Shown piece by piece: positions 1 through 7,477 of a stretch of DNA of 64,000 nucleotides (position 1 is its first letter; each line of letters starts with the position of its first letter). The notes beneath the pieces were generated by a model, which made no database searches, was not told where the DNA came from, and saw nothing but the letters and a program-made list of their open reading frames with translations. This DNA is from Amycolatopsis sp. NBC_00345 (GTDB taxonomy: Bacteria > Actinomycetota > Actinomycetes > Mycobacteriales > Pseudonocardiaceae). The stretch lies in NCBI RefSeq assembly GCF_036116635.1, contig NZ_CP107995.1, forward strand, positions 4,464,001-4,528,000. The letters run 5' to 3'. The position numbers and the translations under genes were made by a program.

Positions 1-789
1 CGAGACGCGCGCCTGCCGGCCGATCTGGTGCAGGTCCTGCACGATCTGGACCGGGCCGGGCTGCGCGAGCTGCTCCGTCGCGACGACGCGATCGACGTGC
101 TGGTACCCCGTGGCAGCCCGACGCTCGTGGACTACTGCCGCACCACCTCCCGTATCCCGCTGATCGTCGGCGGAGCCGGGGTCAACCACCTGTACGTCCA
201 TTCCTCGGCCGATCCCGCGCTGGCCGCCCGGCTGATCCTGGACAGCAAGCTGCCCGACCCGGCCGGCTGCACCGCGCTGGAGATGCTGCTGCTCGACGAG
301 TCCGTGGCCGATGACGTGCTGACGGCACTGGCCCGGCACGCCGACGAGCCGGACCTCAAGGGACTGGCGCTTCGGGTGCCCGGAGAACTCGCGCGACGGC
401 TGCCCGATCGCCTCGCGGACGTGGTCCAGGTGCAGGAGATCGGCCCGCACGACGACGGCCGGGAGTTCCTCGACCGCACCTTGGCCGTGCGCACCGTCCC
501 CGGCCTGGTGGAGGCGTCGGCGCACATCCGGCGTCACAGCTCGGGGCACACCGACGGGGTCGTCGCGACCGACCGGGAGGCGATCGCGGAGTTCTGCCGC
601 CGGATGGACTCCGCCGCGGTGGTGGTGAACGGCTCGCTGCGCCTGCACGACGGCCCGAGTCTCGGTATCGGGGCGGAGATCGCGATCAGCACCGGCCGGA
701 CGCACGTCCGCGGCCCGGTCACGCTGGCCGCGCTGCTGACCTACAGCTGGATCGTCGAGGGTGAGGGCAGCGTCCGATTTCGCACGTGA
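1..789 (+). CDS. ProA-like (glutamate-5-semialdehyde dehydrogenase family) reductase, 5' end outside window
   Basis: The frame is open to the window edge, so only the C-terminal part (about 262 codons) is present. It carries ProA-family landmarks: IDVLVPRG, then IPLIVGGAGVNHLYV, and near the end the conserved HTDGVVATDREAI stretch and GAEIAISTGRTHVRGPVTLA. ProA enzymes reduce an activated glutamyl carboxylate with NADPH. The expected catalytic Cys position reads GCTALEMLLLDE here, and the fold can be followed to the end. It is followed by an acyl carrier protein rather than by proB or other proline genes. I infer a pathway-specific reductase acting on a carrier-bound or activated acid, not housekeeping proline synthesis. 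Family call firm; role uncertain. Confidence 0.8.
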   Translation, partial: RDARLPADLVQVLHDLDRAGLRELLRRDDAIDVLVPRGSPTLVDYCRTTSRIPLIVGGAGVNHLYVHSSADPALAARLILDSKLPDPAGCTALEMLLLDESVADDVLTALARHADEPDLKGLALRVPGELARRLPDRLADVVQVQEIGPHDDGREFLDRTLAVRTVPGLVEASAHIRRHSSGHTDGVVATDREAIAEFCRRMDSAAVVVNGSLRLHDGPSLGIGAEIAISTGRTHVRGPVTLAALLTYSWIVEGEGSVRFRT

Positions 790-809
790 GCACGAAGAAG
801 GAGAAAACG

Positions 810-1100
810 ATGGCGACTGACACCCGAATTCACGATGAGGTAAACCTCGCCGTGAAGAAGATGATGATCACGGAGTCCCGGTTGTCGCTCGACCCGGCCG
901 AGCTGGGCGACGCGGAGCAGCTCAACGGGCCGGTACTGCGGGTGACGTCGGTGGGCCTGCTCGGCATGTTCATCCGGCTCGAGGACGAGCTGGCCCTGAC
1001 GCTGCCGGACGGCCTGTTCGCCGGCAAGAACTTCGGCACGGTGGCCGACCTGGTCGACGTGCTGGTGCCCGCCTGTGCGCAACAGCGAGGAGCTGCATGA
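810..1100 (+). CDS. Stand-alone acyl carrier protein
   Basis: A 96-residue acidic protein with the four-helix carrier-protein pattern. The phosphopantetheine site reads VTSVGLLG, so the usual Asp before the Ser is replaced by Thr, followed by FIRLEDELALTLPDGLF and TVADLVDVLV. ATG 810 is chosen because GAAGGAGA lies at the right distance; a GTG at 786 overlaps the upstream stop but has no ribosome site. The 3' end overlaps the next start by 4 bases, so translation is probably coupled. It likely tethers an amino or acyl substrate for the neighbouring ProA-like, cysteine-fold and aldo-keto reductase proteins. Confidence 0.75.
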   Translation: MATDTRIHDEVNLAVKKMMITESRLSLDPAELGDAEQLNGPVLRVTSVGLLGMFIRLEDELALTLPDGLFAGKNFGTVADLVDVLVPACAQQRGAA

Positions 1101-2083
1101 CCGCGGCCCCGGAGCATCAGCCGGACGCGGCCGGCCCGAATGCCCTGAGCTGCTACACCGCCAACCTCGCGGCCTACCTCCTCGCCGGGAACGACGACGC
1201 GCTCGACGTCATCGCCCGCTCGGTACGCCTCGCCGTGCGCCCAGGTGACGAGCCGGCGTTCTCCCATCACTCCATTCCGTTGCATCAGGTCCCGGCTGAG
1301 GGCGAACTCGGTTTCGCCGGCGTGCCGACCAGTGCCGCCGCGATCGAAGGCATGGCGCGCGAGATCGAATCGAGCGGGCAGGTGCTCGTGCTGGCCAACA
1401 GCGCGTCGATGCCGTGGTCACGGGCCAGGGCCGGGGATGGCGCGCCACATCTGTTACTGGTGGATGGCCGTCGCGGCGGGCAGTGGCACGCCGTCGACGA
1501 GTTCACCGCGCTGCTCCCCGAGGGCCGGCAGGATCCTTTCCAGGGGTGGCTCACCGATGAGGGCCTGCTGAGCGCGATCCGGCCCAGCCCCGTCCCCGCG
1601 CCGGAACACAAGCTGCGCGAGGAACACGCTTTCGGCTTCCCGGTGCCGATTCCGCCGGATGGCACGTACCAGTGGGTCGCGCTCAGCCCAGGCCGGACCG
1701 CCGGGGTGCCGGACCTGCCTGGTGACTGGGTCACCGGCACCGAGGCGGCCCTGGCCGTGCTGTCGGAGTTCTGGGCCGGGCTGGGAGACCACGAACCCCG
1801 GCGCCGGTTCCTCGACGACATGTGGGCGGCCGCGCAGCATCACGCCTATCGCTACGTGCGGATCGGGTCCTTTGTGGACGAACGGAGCGCGGACATCGCG
1901 ACGTTCACCCGGGCCGTCGAAACCTGGCAGAACCTGCCGATGGCCCTCCGGTTCGCCGCCGAATCCGCGGCGCGGGGCCGGGCCCGGCCCTCGATGGTCC
2001 AGGCCACCTTCGACCACCTGCTCGACGCGGACGGCCCCGCCCGGGCGCTGCTGCCCCAATACGGTTTTCCGGCCGTGCCATGA
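1097..2083 (+). CDS. Cysteine-protease-fold protein, possibly a BtrH-type acyltransferase (tentative)
   Basis: A 328-residue soluble protein. Near the N-terminus NALSCYTANLAAYLL places a Cys at the start of a helix. Around residue 117-130 HLLLVDGRRGGQWHAVDEF gives a His and an Asp in the spacing of papain/C39-like folds. This recalls the BtrH N-terminal family, which moves an acyl group from a carrier protein to an amine in butirosin synthesis. The resemblance is by pattern only. It overlaps the acyl carrier gene by 4 bases, and its TGA overlaps an ATG at 2080, consistent with one operon. Transfer or release of the carrier-bound intermediate is an inference. Confidence 0.45.
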   Translation: MTAAPEHQPDAAGPNALSCYTANLAAYLLAGNDDALDVIARSVRLAVRPGDEPAFSHHSIPLHQVPAEGELGFAGVPTSAAAIEGMAREIESSGQVLVLANSASMPWSRARAGDGAPHLLLVDGRRGGQWHAVDEFTALLPEGRQDPFQGWLTDEGLLSAIRPSPVPAPEHKLREEHAFGFPVPIPPDGTYQWVALSPGRTAGVPDLPGDWVTGTEAALAVLSEFWAGLGDHEPRRRFLDDMWAAAQHHAYRYVRIGSFVDERSADIATFTRAVETWQNLPMALRFAAESAARGRARPSMVQATFDHLLDADGPARALLPQYGFPAVP

Positions 2084-2100
2084 CAGAAGGGACTTCCACC

Positions 2101-2985
2101 ATGAACACCGTCAACGTGGACCAGCCGGTCCGCCGGACCTCGACGTTCGCCATCGGGGGCGACCTCACGGTGCACCGCCTCGGCCTGGGCACCATGCAGC
2201 TGACCGGCCCGGGCACCTGGGGCCCGCCACGCGACCGCGCCGAGGCGATCCGCGTGCTGCGGCAGGCCGTCGAGCTGGGCGTCGACTTCATCGACACCGC
2301 GGACTCGTACGGGCCGTACGTGGTCGAGGACCTGATCCGTGAGGCACTGCACCCGTACCCGGACGGCCTGGTCATCGCGACCAAGGGCGGACTGGCCCGG
2401 CGCGGCCCGGCGGCCCGCGACGAAGGGTGGCCCGCCATCGGCCGGCCCGACTACCTGCGGCACTGCGTGGTGACCAGCCTGCAGCGGCTCGGTGTGGACA
2501 CGATCGACCTGTACCACCTGCACCGGGTCGACCCGCAGGTGCCGATCGAGGACAGCCTCGGCGAGCTGGCGACGTTGCGCCAGGAAGGCAAGATCCGCCA
2601 CATCGGGGTGTCCGAGGTGAGTTTGGACGTGCTACGCCAGGCCCAAGCGGTCACGCCGATCGCCACGGTCCAGAATCGCTACAACCTTGTTGTGCGGCAC
2701 CATGATCCCGTAGTGGAGTACTGCGAGCGCGAGGGTATCGGCTTCATCCCGTGGTTCCCGCTGGAGTCGGGAGACCTGACCACGAGCGGCGGGACGATCG
2801 CCCGGCTGGCGGAGAAGCACCAGTGCACCCGAGCCCAGCTGGCGATCAGCTGGCTGCTCGCCCGCTCCCCGGTGATGCTGCCGATCCCGGGCACCGCTTC
2901 CACCGGCCACCTGACGGAAAATCTCACGGCCGGCTCGGTCGTGCTGACCGACGAGGACGTCGAGCTGCTGACGCGCCTCAGCTAG
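2101..2985 (+). CDS. Aldo-keto reductase
   Basis: A 294-residue NADPH-dependent AKR barrel. The tetrad is visible: Asp and Tyr in FIDTADSYGPYVVEDL, Lys in VIATKGG and His in LYHLHRVD. RLGLGTMQLTG opens the barrel, and the cofactor end reads LPIPGTAS with a TENLTAGSV helix. ATG 2101 is chosen for AGAAGGGA 9 bases upstream; ATG 2080, overlapping the previous stop, is the alternative. As the last gene of the operon it could reduce an aldehyde released by the ProA-like enzyme. Substrate unknown. Confidence 0.85.
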   Translation: MNTVNVDQPVRRTSTFAIGGDLTVHRLGLGTMQLTGPGTWGPPRDRAEAIRVLRQAVELGVDFIDTADSYGPYVVEDLIREALHPYPDGLVIATKGGLARRGPAARDEGWPAIGRPDYLRHCVVTSLQRLGVDTIDLYHLHRVDPQVPIEDSLGELATLRQEGKIRHIGVSEVSLDVLRQAQAVTPIATVQNRYNLVVRHHDPVVEYCEREGIGFIPWFPLESGDLTTSGGTIARLAEKHQCTRAQLAISWLLARSPVMLPIPGTASTGHLTENLTAGSVVLTDEDVELLTRLS

Positions 2986-3155
2986 TACTCCAGCCAGGCT
3001 ACAAATACGACCCCTACGGCGGCAGCGATCTTGGTGAAGAAGAAGAGAAATAATAAATAGCATGAGGTGACGATGCCACACGGGCGCGGTCCCGATCGGT
3101 GATCCACGGTTCCGGCAGATACAGCTCACGATCGATCAGCACCTCGAGTGCCGCC

Positions 3156-4163
3156 TCAACTAACCGAGCGATCGCTCAGCGGCGGGTGTTCCGGGGCGAG
3201 CACCGGGGCCGCCGGCTCGTCAACGCGCTGGCGGCGCACCGCGATCAGCACTCCCGCGATGATCACGGCGAAACCGGCGAGCTGCCACACCGGCGGCCAC
3301 TGCCCGCGCGCGAGGTAGACGTAGGCGACGCCGGAAATGGTCTCGACCACCACCAGCATGCCCGCGAGGCTGGTCGGAAGCCGCATGGACGCGGCGTTCC
3401 ACAGCCAGGTGCCGCCCCAGGAGACCAGCATGCCGAGCACCACCGAGCCCACCAGCAGGCCGAGCAGGCCCGGATGGGCCGGCCCGACGGGCCCGAGCTG
3501 ACCGGTCACCCACACCAGCGGGAGGGCGACGAGCGTGATCGCGCCGGTCGCGACACCGACCACACTGGACCACTGGCTGGACGAGACCTCGGGGTTCTTG
3601 GCCAGGAAACGCCCGTTGCTGACTCCGTAGGTGGCCCACATCAGCAGCGCGGCGAACGCGGCGAGGATGCCGATCACCTTGCCGCCCAAGGAAGTTCCGG
3701 GTACGCCGTCGGTGCCGACGATCTCCACCCCGTTGACCACGATCAGTCCGAGGGTCACGAGCACGACCGGAACCACCAGGCGGCGCCACGGATAACGACG
3801 GTCCACCCAGTTGCCGAGCAACGCGACCGTGACCGGGACGCAGCCGATGACCATCGTGGTGATCGGCGCCCCGGCCGAGTGCACCGCGACGACGACGAGC
3901 AGGTAGTACCCGATGTTGCCGGTGATGGCGTAGACCAGCGCCGGGCGCCAGTGCCGGCGGGCGACTCCGCGGATCGCCGCGCCGCCGCCGAGGAACAGCC
4001 CGGCGGACAGGACTCCGTACAGCAGATAACGGCCGGCCGTGAGGGTCGCCGGTGTCCAGTCGTGCAGCAGTTCCGGCAAGAGGAAGGCGAGCCCCCAGAC
4101 CAGGCCCGCGGCGACACCCGCGCCCAGCCCGCCGGCGATGCCTCTGTCCTTGGCCTCTCGCAT
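3156..4163 (-). CDS. EamA/DMT-family transporter
   Basis: A 335-residue integral membrane protein with about ten hydrophobic helices in two repeated EamA halves, for example GVAAGLVWGLAFLLPELL, TTMVIGCVPVTVALLGNW and a second half from GILAAFAALLMWATYG. The start at 4163 (MREAKDRG) drops an arginine-rich upstream extension with no transporter character. It is convergent with the biosynthetic operon. EamA proteins export small metabolites or amino acids; which one cannot be read here. The C-terminal tail is short and hydrophilic. Confidence 0.82.
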   Translation of the reverse strand: MREAKDRGIAGGLGAGVAAGLVWGLAFLLPELLHDWTPATLTAGRYLLYGVLSAGLFLGGGAAIRGVARRHWRPALVYAITGNIGYYLLVVVAVHSAGAPITTMVIGCVPVTVALLGNWVDRRYPWRRLVVPVVLVTLGLIVVNGVEIVGTDGVPGTSLGGKVIGILAAFAALLMWATYGVSNGRFLAKNPEVSSSQWSSVVGVATGAITLVALPLVWVTGQLGPVGPAHPGLLGLLVGSVVLGMLVSWGGTWLWNAASMRLPTSLAGMLVVVETISGVAYVYLARGQWPPVWQLAGFAVIIAGVLIAVRRQRVDEPAAPVLAPEHPPLSDRSVS

Positions 4164-4555
4164 CACTGCCCGCCCGTCCCGTTCGGTTGATTTCCGGCGT
4201 ATCCCACGGCTGGGCCACTGCTCGCATCGCTGCGGCATTCGAGCAGTGGCATTCGAGGAGCGGGAATTTGACGAGCGCGATTTCCGGTATTTCTTCGACG
4301 CCCGGGCAAAAGGACTCATCGATAGTGGGACTCGATCGTCGCGAGGGCGGAATCTGGGCGCTCCGGCGCTGTCCGCACACTCTACCGCGCCACCGGGGCA
4401 ACAGCGGCCGCTCCGGGGCCCGGTTCTGGCCGATCAACCCCGGACGGCGGATTGACCGACCGGCCTGCCGGCGGGGACGTACCGGTCCCGCATCAGCTGT
4501 ATGCGGCAGCGGGCCGGAGGTCTACGATGGCAGGTATCACCCGGTCTGATGCTGC

Positions 4556-4583
4556 GCTTGGGCAGAACGAAGCTTGGGCAGAA
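4556..4583. repeat. 12-bp direct repeat upstream of glsB-like gene
   Basis: GCTTGGGCAGAA occurs twice with 4 bases between, so the period is 16 bases, within a roughly 490-base gap between divergent genes (4164-4657). It lies about 75-100 bases before the GlsB-like start, where an activator site would be expected. I see no other recognisable element in this gap. Confidence 0.5.
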
Positions 4584-4657
4584 AACGTCTGTACCGGATC
4601 GGGTTTCGCCCCAGATCTTGGCGCCGCACGCTCGACTTGCCCCAAGGAAGGGCCACA

Positions 4658-4951
4658 GTGAGCATCATCGCCTGGATCATACTCGGCCTCGTCGCCGGCG
4701 TCATCGCCAAATCCCTGCTGGGTCGCAGGGCCAAACACGGGGTCATCGTCACGATCCTGATCGGCGTCGCCGGCGCGCTGCTCGGCGGCTGGGTGGCCGC
4801 GCAATACCTCGGAATCGATGCCACCAAAGGGTTCTTCGACCTCTCCACCTGGGTCACCGCGATCGTCGGCTCGGTTGTCCTGCTCCTGATCTACCACGCG
4901 TTCGCCGGCGGCATCGTGAAGTCCCGGCGCGGTTGGCGCGTACGCCGATGA
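4658..4951 (+). CDS. GlsB/YeaQ/YmgE-family small stress membrane protein
   Basis: A 97-residue protein from GTG 4658, set by AAGGAAGG about 7 bases upstream. Three hydrophobic segments are clear: WIILGLVAGVIAKSLLG, VTILIGVAGALLGGWVAAQYLG and WVTAIVGSVVLLLIYHAF. The first matches the transglycosylase-associated/GlsB family, small membrane proteins linked to general stress and cell-envelope stability. Its stop overlaps the start of the WhiB gene (ATGA), so the two are co-translated. Confidence 0.85.
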   Translation: MSIIAWIILGLVAGVIAKSLLGRRAKHGVIVTILIGVAGALLGGWVAAQYLGIDATKGFFDLSTWVTAIVGSVVLLLIYHAFAGGIVKSRRGWRVRR

Positions 4952-5334
4952 CAACCACCTTGCGGCTCCCCTCGCCCCGGACGGAAAACTGGGACTGGCA
5001 GATGCGCGGCTCCTGCCGCGGAATGAACACCATGCTCTTCTTCAACCCCGACGGTGAACGCGGAGACCACCGAGCCGCGCGCATCGCCAACGCCAAAAAG
5101 GTATGCCAAACCTGTGCGGTGCTCAAACAATGCCGCACCTACGCGCTGGCCTCGAACGAACTCCACGGCGTCTGGGGCGGCCTCTCCGAATACGACCGGC
5201 GCACCATTCACGACAACCCCGCGGTTCGCGGGGGAGAGAGCGAGAGCCCGCGATGTTCACCTTCACCGGAGCCGCGTCCGAGGCCATCAACCAGCTCACC
5301 ACCGGCCAGAACGTACGTGAGGAAGGCGGGCTGA
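4948..5334 (+). CDS. WhiB-family iron-sulfur transcriptional regulator
   Basis: A 128-residue protein with the WhiB signature: one Cys in MRGSCRG, then CQTCAVLKQC (C-x2-C-x5-C) for the 4Fe-4S cluster, followed by the GVWGGLSEYDRR turn that contacts sigma factor. WhiB proteins are redox-responsive partners of sigma factor in actinomycetes. The Wbl core ends near residue 88. The remaining Ser/Pro/Arg-rich tail runs into a neighbouring HesB-like fragment in another frame and may not be native. Coupled to the GlsB-like gene. Confidence 0.9.
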   Translation: MTTTLRLPSPRTENWDWQMRGSCRGMNTMLFFNPDGERGDHRAARIANAKKVCQTCAVLKQCRTYALASNELHGVWGGLSEYDRRTIHDNPAVRGGESESPRCSPSPEPRPRPSTSSPPARTYVRKAG

Positions 5335-5419
5335 GGCTGAACGGTTCCCCGAGGACGGATCCGTGTTCTCCGGGGACATCAACGGGCACTTCACCTTCCT
5401 GGTGACCTCCCCGCAGTGA
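5253..5419 (+). pseudogene. HesB/IscA-like iron-sulfur protein remnant
   Basis: From ATG 5253 the frame reads MFTFTGAASEAINQLTTGQ and then REEGGLRL, the N-terminus of small HesB-like proteins, but soon becomes Pro/Ser/Thr noise. In a second frame the last 25 codons read like a plausible C-terminus ending GHFTFLVTSPQ. Intact family members have about 100 residues with conserved Cys, so the middle is missing. I read this as an internal deletion with frameshift; it overlaps the WhiB tail. Moderate certainty. Confidence 0.45.
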
Positions 5420-5440
5420 ACCCTCCAGCCGCGGTGTGGT

Positions 5441-6292
5441 TCAGGCTTTGCGGCCGACCCCACCGGCCATGATCCGCTGGGCGATGTTGGGTGCCTGGAG
5501 CAGCGGCCCGTCCGGCCACCAGTCGGTCAGCGTGACGACTTCCGGGGCCTGGGCGGGACCTGGCGGGACGAGCTCGGTCTCGTGGAACAGCTCGTGGATT
5601 TCGCCCTGGGTGCGGGAGATGACGCCGCGCAGGGAGCCCGAGCTGATGACCTCCCGCATCTGCGCGACGGCCTCGTCCTCGCCCGAGCCGTCGTGGGGGT
5701 CGATGAGGTGGGAGATCACCAGGTACGAGCCCGACGGCAGGCGGTCCAGGAACTCGGCCGTGACCTCCGCGGGCCGGCCGCGGTCGCCCTTGTGGTGGTG
5801 CAGCGTGGCGACGAACAGCACCGCGATCGGCTCGTCCCAGTTCAGGTGCGACCGCACGATGTCGTTGTCGAGGATGCTGCCGGGCTCGAAGATGTCGGCC
5901 TGGATGTAGCGCGTGAGGTTGTTGTCTTCGAGCAGGGCGCGGCCGTTCGCCGCGACGATCGGGTCGTAGTCGCTGTAGACCACTTTCGCGTCGGGCCTGA
6001 TCCGCTGGGCCACCTGGTGCACGTTCTCCGCCGTGGGCAGCCCGGAACCGCAGTCGAGGAACTGGGAGATGCCGGCGTTCGTGGCCAGGAACCGGATCGC
6101 CCGGATGAGGAAGGACCGGTTCTCGCGGGCGGCGTCGGCGAGCTCGGGCATCTTCTCCATGATGCGCACCGCTTCTTGGCGGTCGACCTCGTAGTTGTCC
6201 TTGCCACCCAGCAGGTAGTCGTAAATCCGGGCGACGCTGGCCCGGTAGGGATCCACACCAGGCGGAGCGTTCAGCTCATCGGACAACGACAC
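5441..6292 (-). CDS. DUF574-type S-adenosylmethionine-dependent methyltransferase
   Basis: About 283 residues of the actinomycete-specific Methyltransf_19 family. RIYDYLLGGKDNYEVD opens it, FLDCGSGLPTAENVHQVA is the SAM-binding glycine loop, YSDYDPIVAANGRALL the acidic loop, and VLFVATLHHH follows. These genes are abundant in Streptomyces-like genomes and often act in regulation or secondary metabolism; substrates are mostly unknown. The start is GTG 6292 or TTG 6286, since GGAGG sits just upstream and fits the TTG better. A 6-bp inverted repeat (CACTGT/ACAGTG) lies next to it. Confidence 0.85.
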   Translation of the reverse strand: MSLSDELNAPPGVDPYRASVARIYDYLLGGKDNYEVDRQEAVRIMEKMPELADAARENRSFLIRAIRFLATNAGISQFLDCGSGLPTAENVHQVAQRIRPDAKVVYSDYDPIVAANGRALLEDNNLTRYIQADIFEPGSILDNDIVRSHLNWDEPIAVLFVATLHHHKGDRGRPAEVTAEFLDRLPSGSYLVISHLIDPHDGSGEDEAVAQMREVISSGSLRGVISRTQGEIHELFHETELVPPGPAQAPEVVTLTDWWPDGPLLQAPNIAQRIMAGGVGRKA

Positions 6293-6304
6293 CAGCCTCC
6301 TCGG

Positions 6305-6320
6305 CACTGTGGCGACAGTG
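6305..6320. promoter_or_regulatory. Inverted repeat before the methyltransferase gene
   Basis: CACTGT, four bases, ACAGTG: a perfect 6-bp dyad 13 bases upstream of the GTG start of the minus-strand methyltransferase. Possible operator or short hairpin in the 5' leader. Confidence 0.4.
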
Positions 6321-6386
6321 GCACACACTGTAGTCACCACCAGTGACCCTTGGCTACCCGGGCTCGGGCCCGGACCACCGGGAAAA

Positions 6387-6995
6387 TCAGCCCGCGTGGC
6401 CCGCGTGCGGCACCGCGTTCGGGCTGAACTGCCCCTGCCAGCTGGCCTGGGCGCCGGAGTCGCCGATCCGGGCGATGTCGTAGCAGGCGGCACCCGCGGC
6501 GAGGACACACAGGACCGCCACGACCACCGTGACCGTGGTGGACGCCGGGGCCAGGAAGGTCCGACGCGCTGCCACCGGACGCGTGACGACCGCGGTGCTG
6601 CCCGGCTCGGCACCACCCGGCTCAGCAATTCCCGGCTCGGTGACCTGCGGTTCCTGGACAACGGCGGCGGCGCGGGCCTCGCGGGCACGCCACCACACGA
6701 CCAGCGCGAGCACGGCAACAGGGATCGCCGCCCAGATCGCGGTGTCGCCGAGATCGGTGTGCGCGCGGACGAGCGGGGTCGAGGCCACGCGCCGTTCCAG
6801 CCACTCCCCCGCGTCGGTGGTGACCGGGACGAGGACGACAACGAGGACGGACAGGATCGCGTTGGCACCGGCCAGTTTCCGGCGCACGGCGGGCCAGACG
6901 GCGGTGAGCACGAGCAGCAGCGCGGCGAGCGGGAGCAGGACCACGATCGCGTGGACGAGCAGGATGTGCGCGGGCAGGCCGTTTACGGTGGTCAT
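6387..6995 (-). CDS. DUF2231-like four-helix membrane protein
   Basis: A 202-residue membrane protein from ATG 6995. Hydrophobic helices include ILLVHAIVVLLPLAALLLVLTA, AILSVLVVVLVPVTTDAGEWL, AIWAAIPVAVLALVVWW and TVTVVVAVLCVLAAGAACY, with a Pro/Glu/Thr-rich linker before the last. HAIVVLLPLA with a buried His and the TDAGEWLE turn are as in DUF2231. It is the last gene of an operon with an FMN-binding protein and a ferric-reductase-like flavoprotein, so it may be part of the same electron-transfer unit. That role is inferred from position. Confidence 0.7.
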   Translation of the reverse strand: MTTVNGLPAHILLVHAIVVLLPLAALLLVLTAVWPAVRRKLAGANAILSVLVVVLVPVTTDAGEWLERRVASTPLVRAHTDLGDTAIWAAIPVAVLALVVWWRAREARAAAVVQEPQVTEPGIAEPGGAEPGSTAVVTRPVAARRTFLAPASTTVTVVVAVLCVLAAGAACYDIARIGDSGAQASWQGQFSPNAVPHAGHAG

Positions 6996-7008
6996 GCGTT
7001 CCTTCGCT

Positions 7009-7467
7009 TCAGTGGTGGGCTTGGTCGAGTGCGGACTGCAAGGACTGGGTGTAGCCCTCGGAGGTGTAGGTGGCGCCGCTGACGGTGTCGATCTGCGCGC
7101 TCTGCGCCTGCAGGGTTTCCTGCACCAGGGTGGGGACCGCAGCGGAGTTGATGCGGACGTCGCGGCCGCTCTCGTCCGGCACCTGGACGGCCTGGGCGTC
7201 GGTGATCCGGCCGCCGGAGACGACGATGCGGACCTGGACCGGTCCGTACCGGGTGTCGGCGGCGGTGCCGGTGAAGGTGCCCGCACCGGCCGCCGCGCCG
7301 GGGGATGCCGGCGCGGCGGACGTCGCGCCGGCGGAGGGGCTCGCCGGACGTTGCCGGGCAACAGGAGAGGACGTGACAACCGCGTCGCCGCCGGTGCTGG
7401 TGTGGTAGCTGAACAGCAGCACGACGATCGAGACGGTCGCGGCGATCGCGAGCGCGATCCGGCGCAT
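7009..7467 (-). CDS. Membrane-anchored FMN-binding domain protein
   Basis: A 152-residue protein with an N-terminal hydrophobic anchor (IALAIAATVSIVVLLFSY), an Ala/Ser/Pro/Gly linker and an FMN_bind domain. The domain ends in SGATYTSEGY, the motif in which the Thr becomes covalently linked to FMN. ATG 7467 is preceded by GGGAG. It lies between a ferric-reductase-like protein and a membrane protein in the same direction with short gaps. I infer an extracytoplasmic electron acceptor for the reductase. Confidence 0.85.
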   Translation of the reverse strand: MRRIALAIAATVSIVVLLFSYHTSTGGDAVVTSSPVARQRPASPSAGATSAAPASPGAAAGAGTFTGTAADTRYGPVQVRIVVSGGRITDAQAVQVPDESGRDVRINSAAVPTLVQETLQAQSAQIDTVSGATYTSEGYTQSLQSALDQAHH

Positions 7468-7477
7468 GGTGGGCTCC

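Noticed and set aside
786..809. GTG start 24 bases before the chosen carrier-protein start
   Set aside because: No ribosome site in front of it, while ATG 810 has GAAGGAGA; the extra residues are only Lys/Glu-rich.
3099..4190. Long plus-strand frame rich in His, Asp and Arg opposite the EamA transporter
   Set aside because: It is the antisense shadow of a clear membrane protein; composition is typical of shadow frames at high GC.
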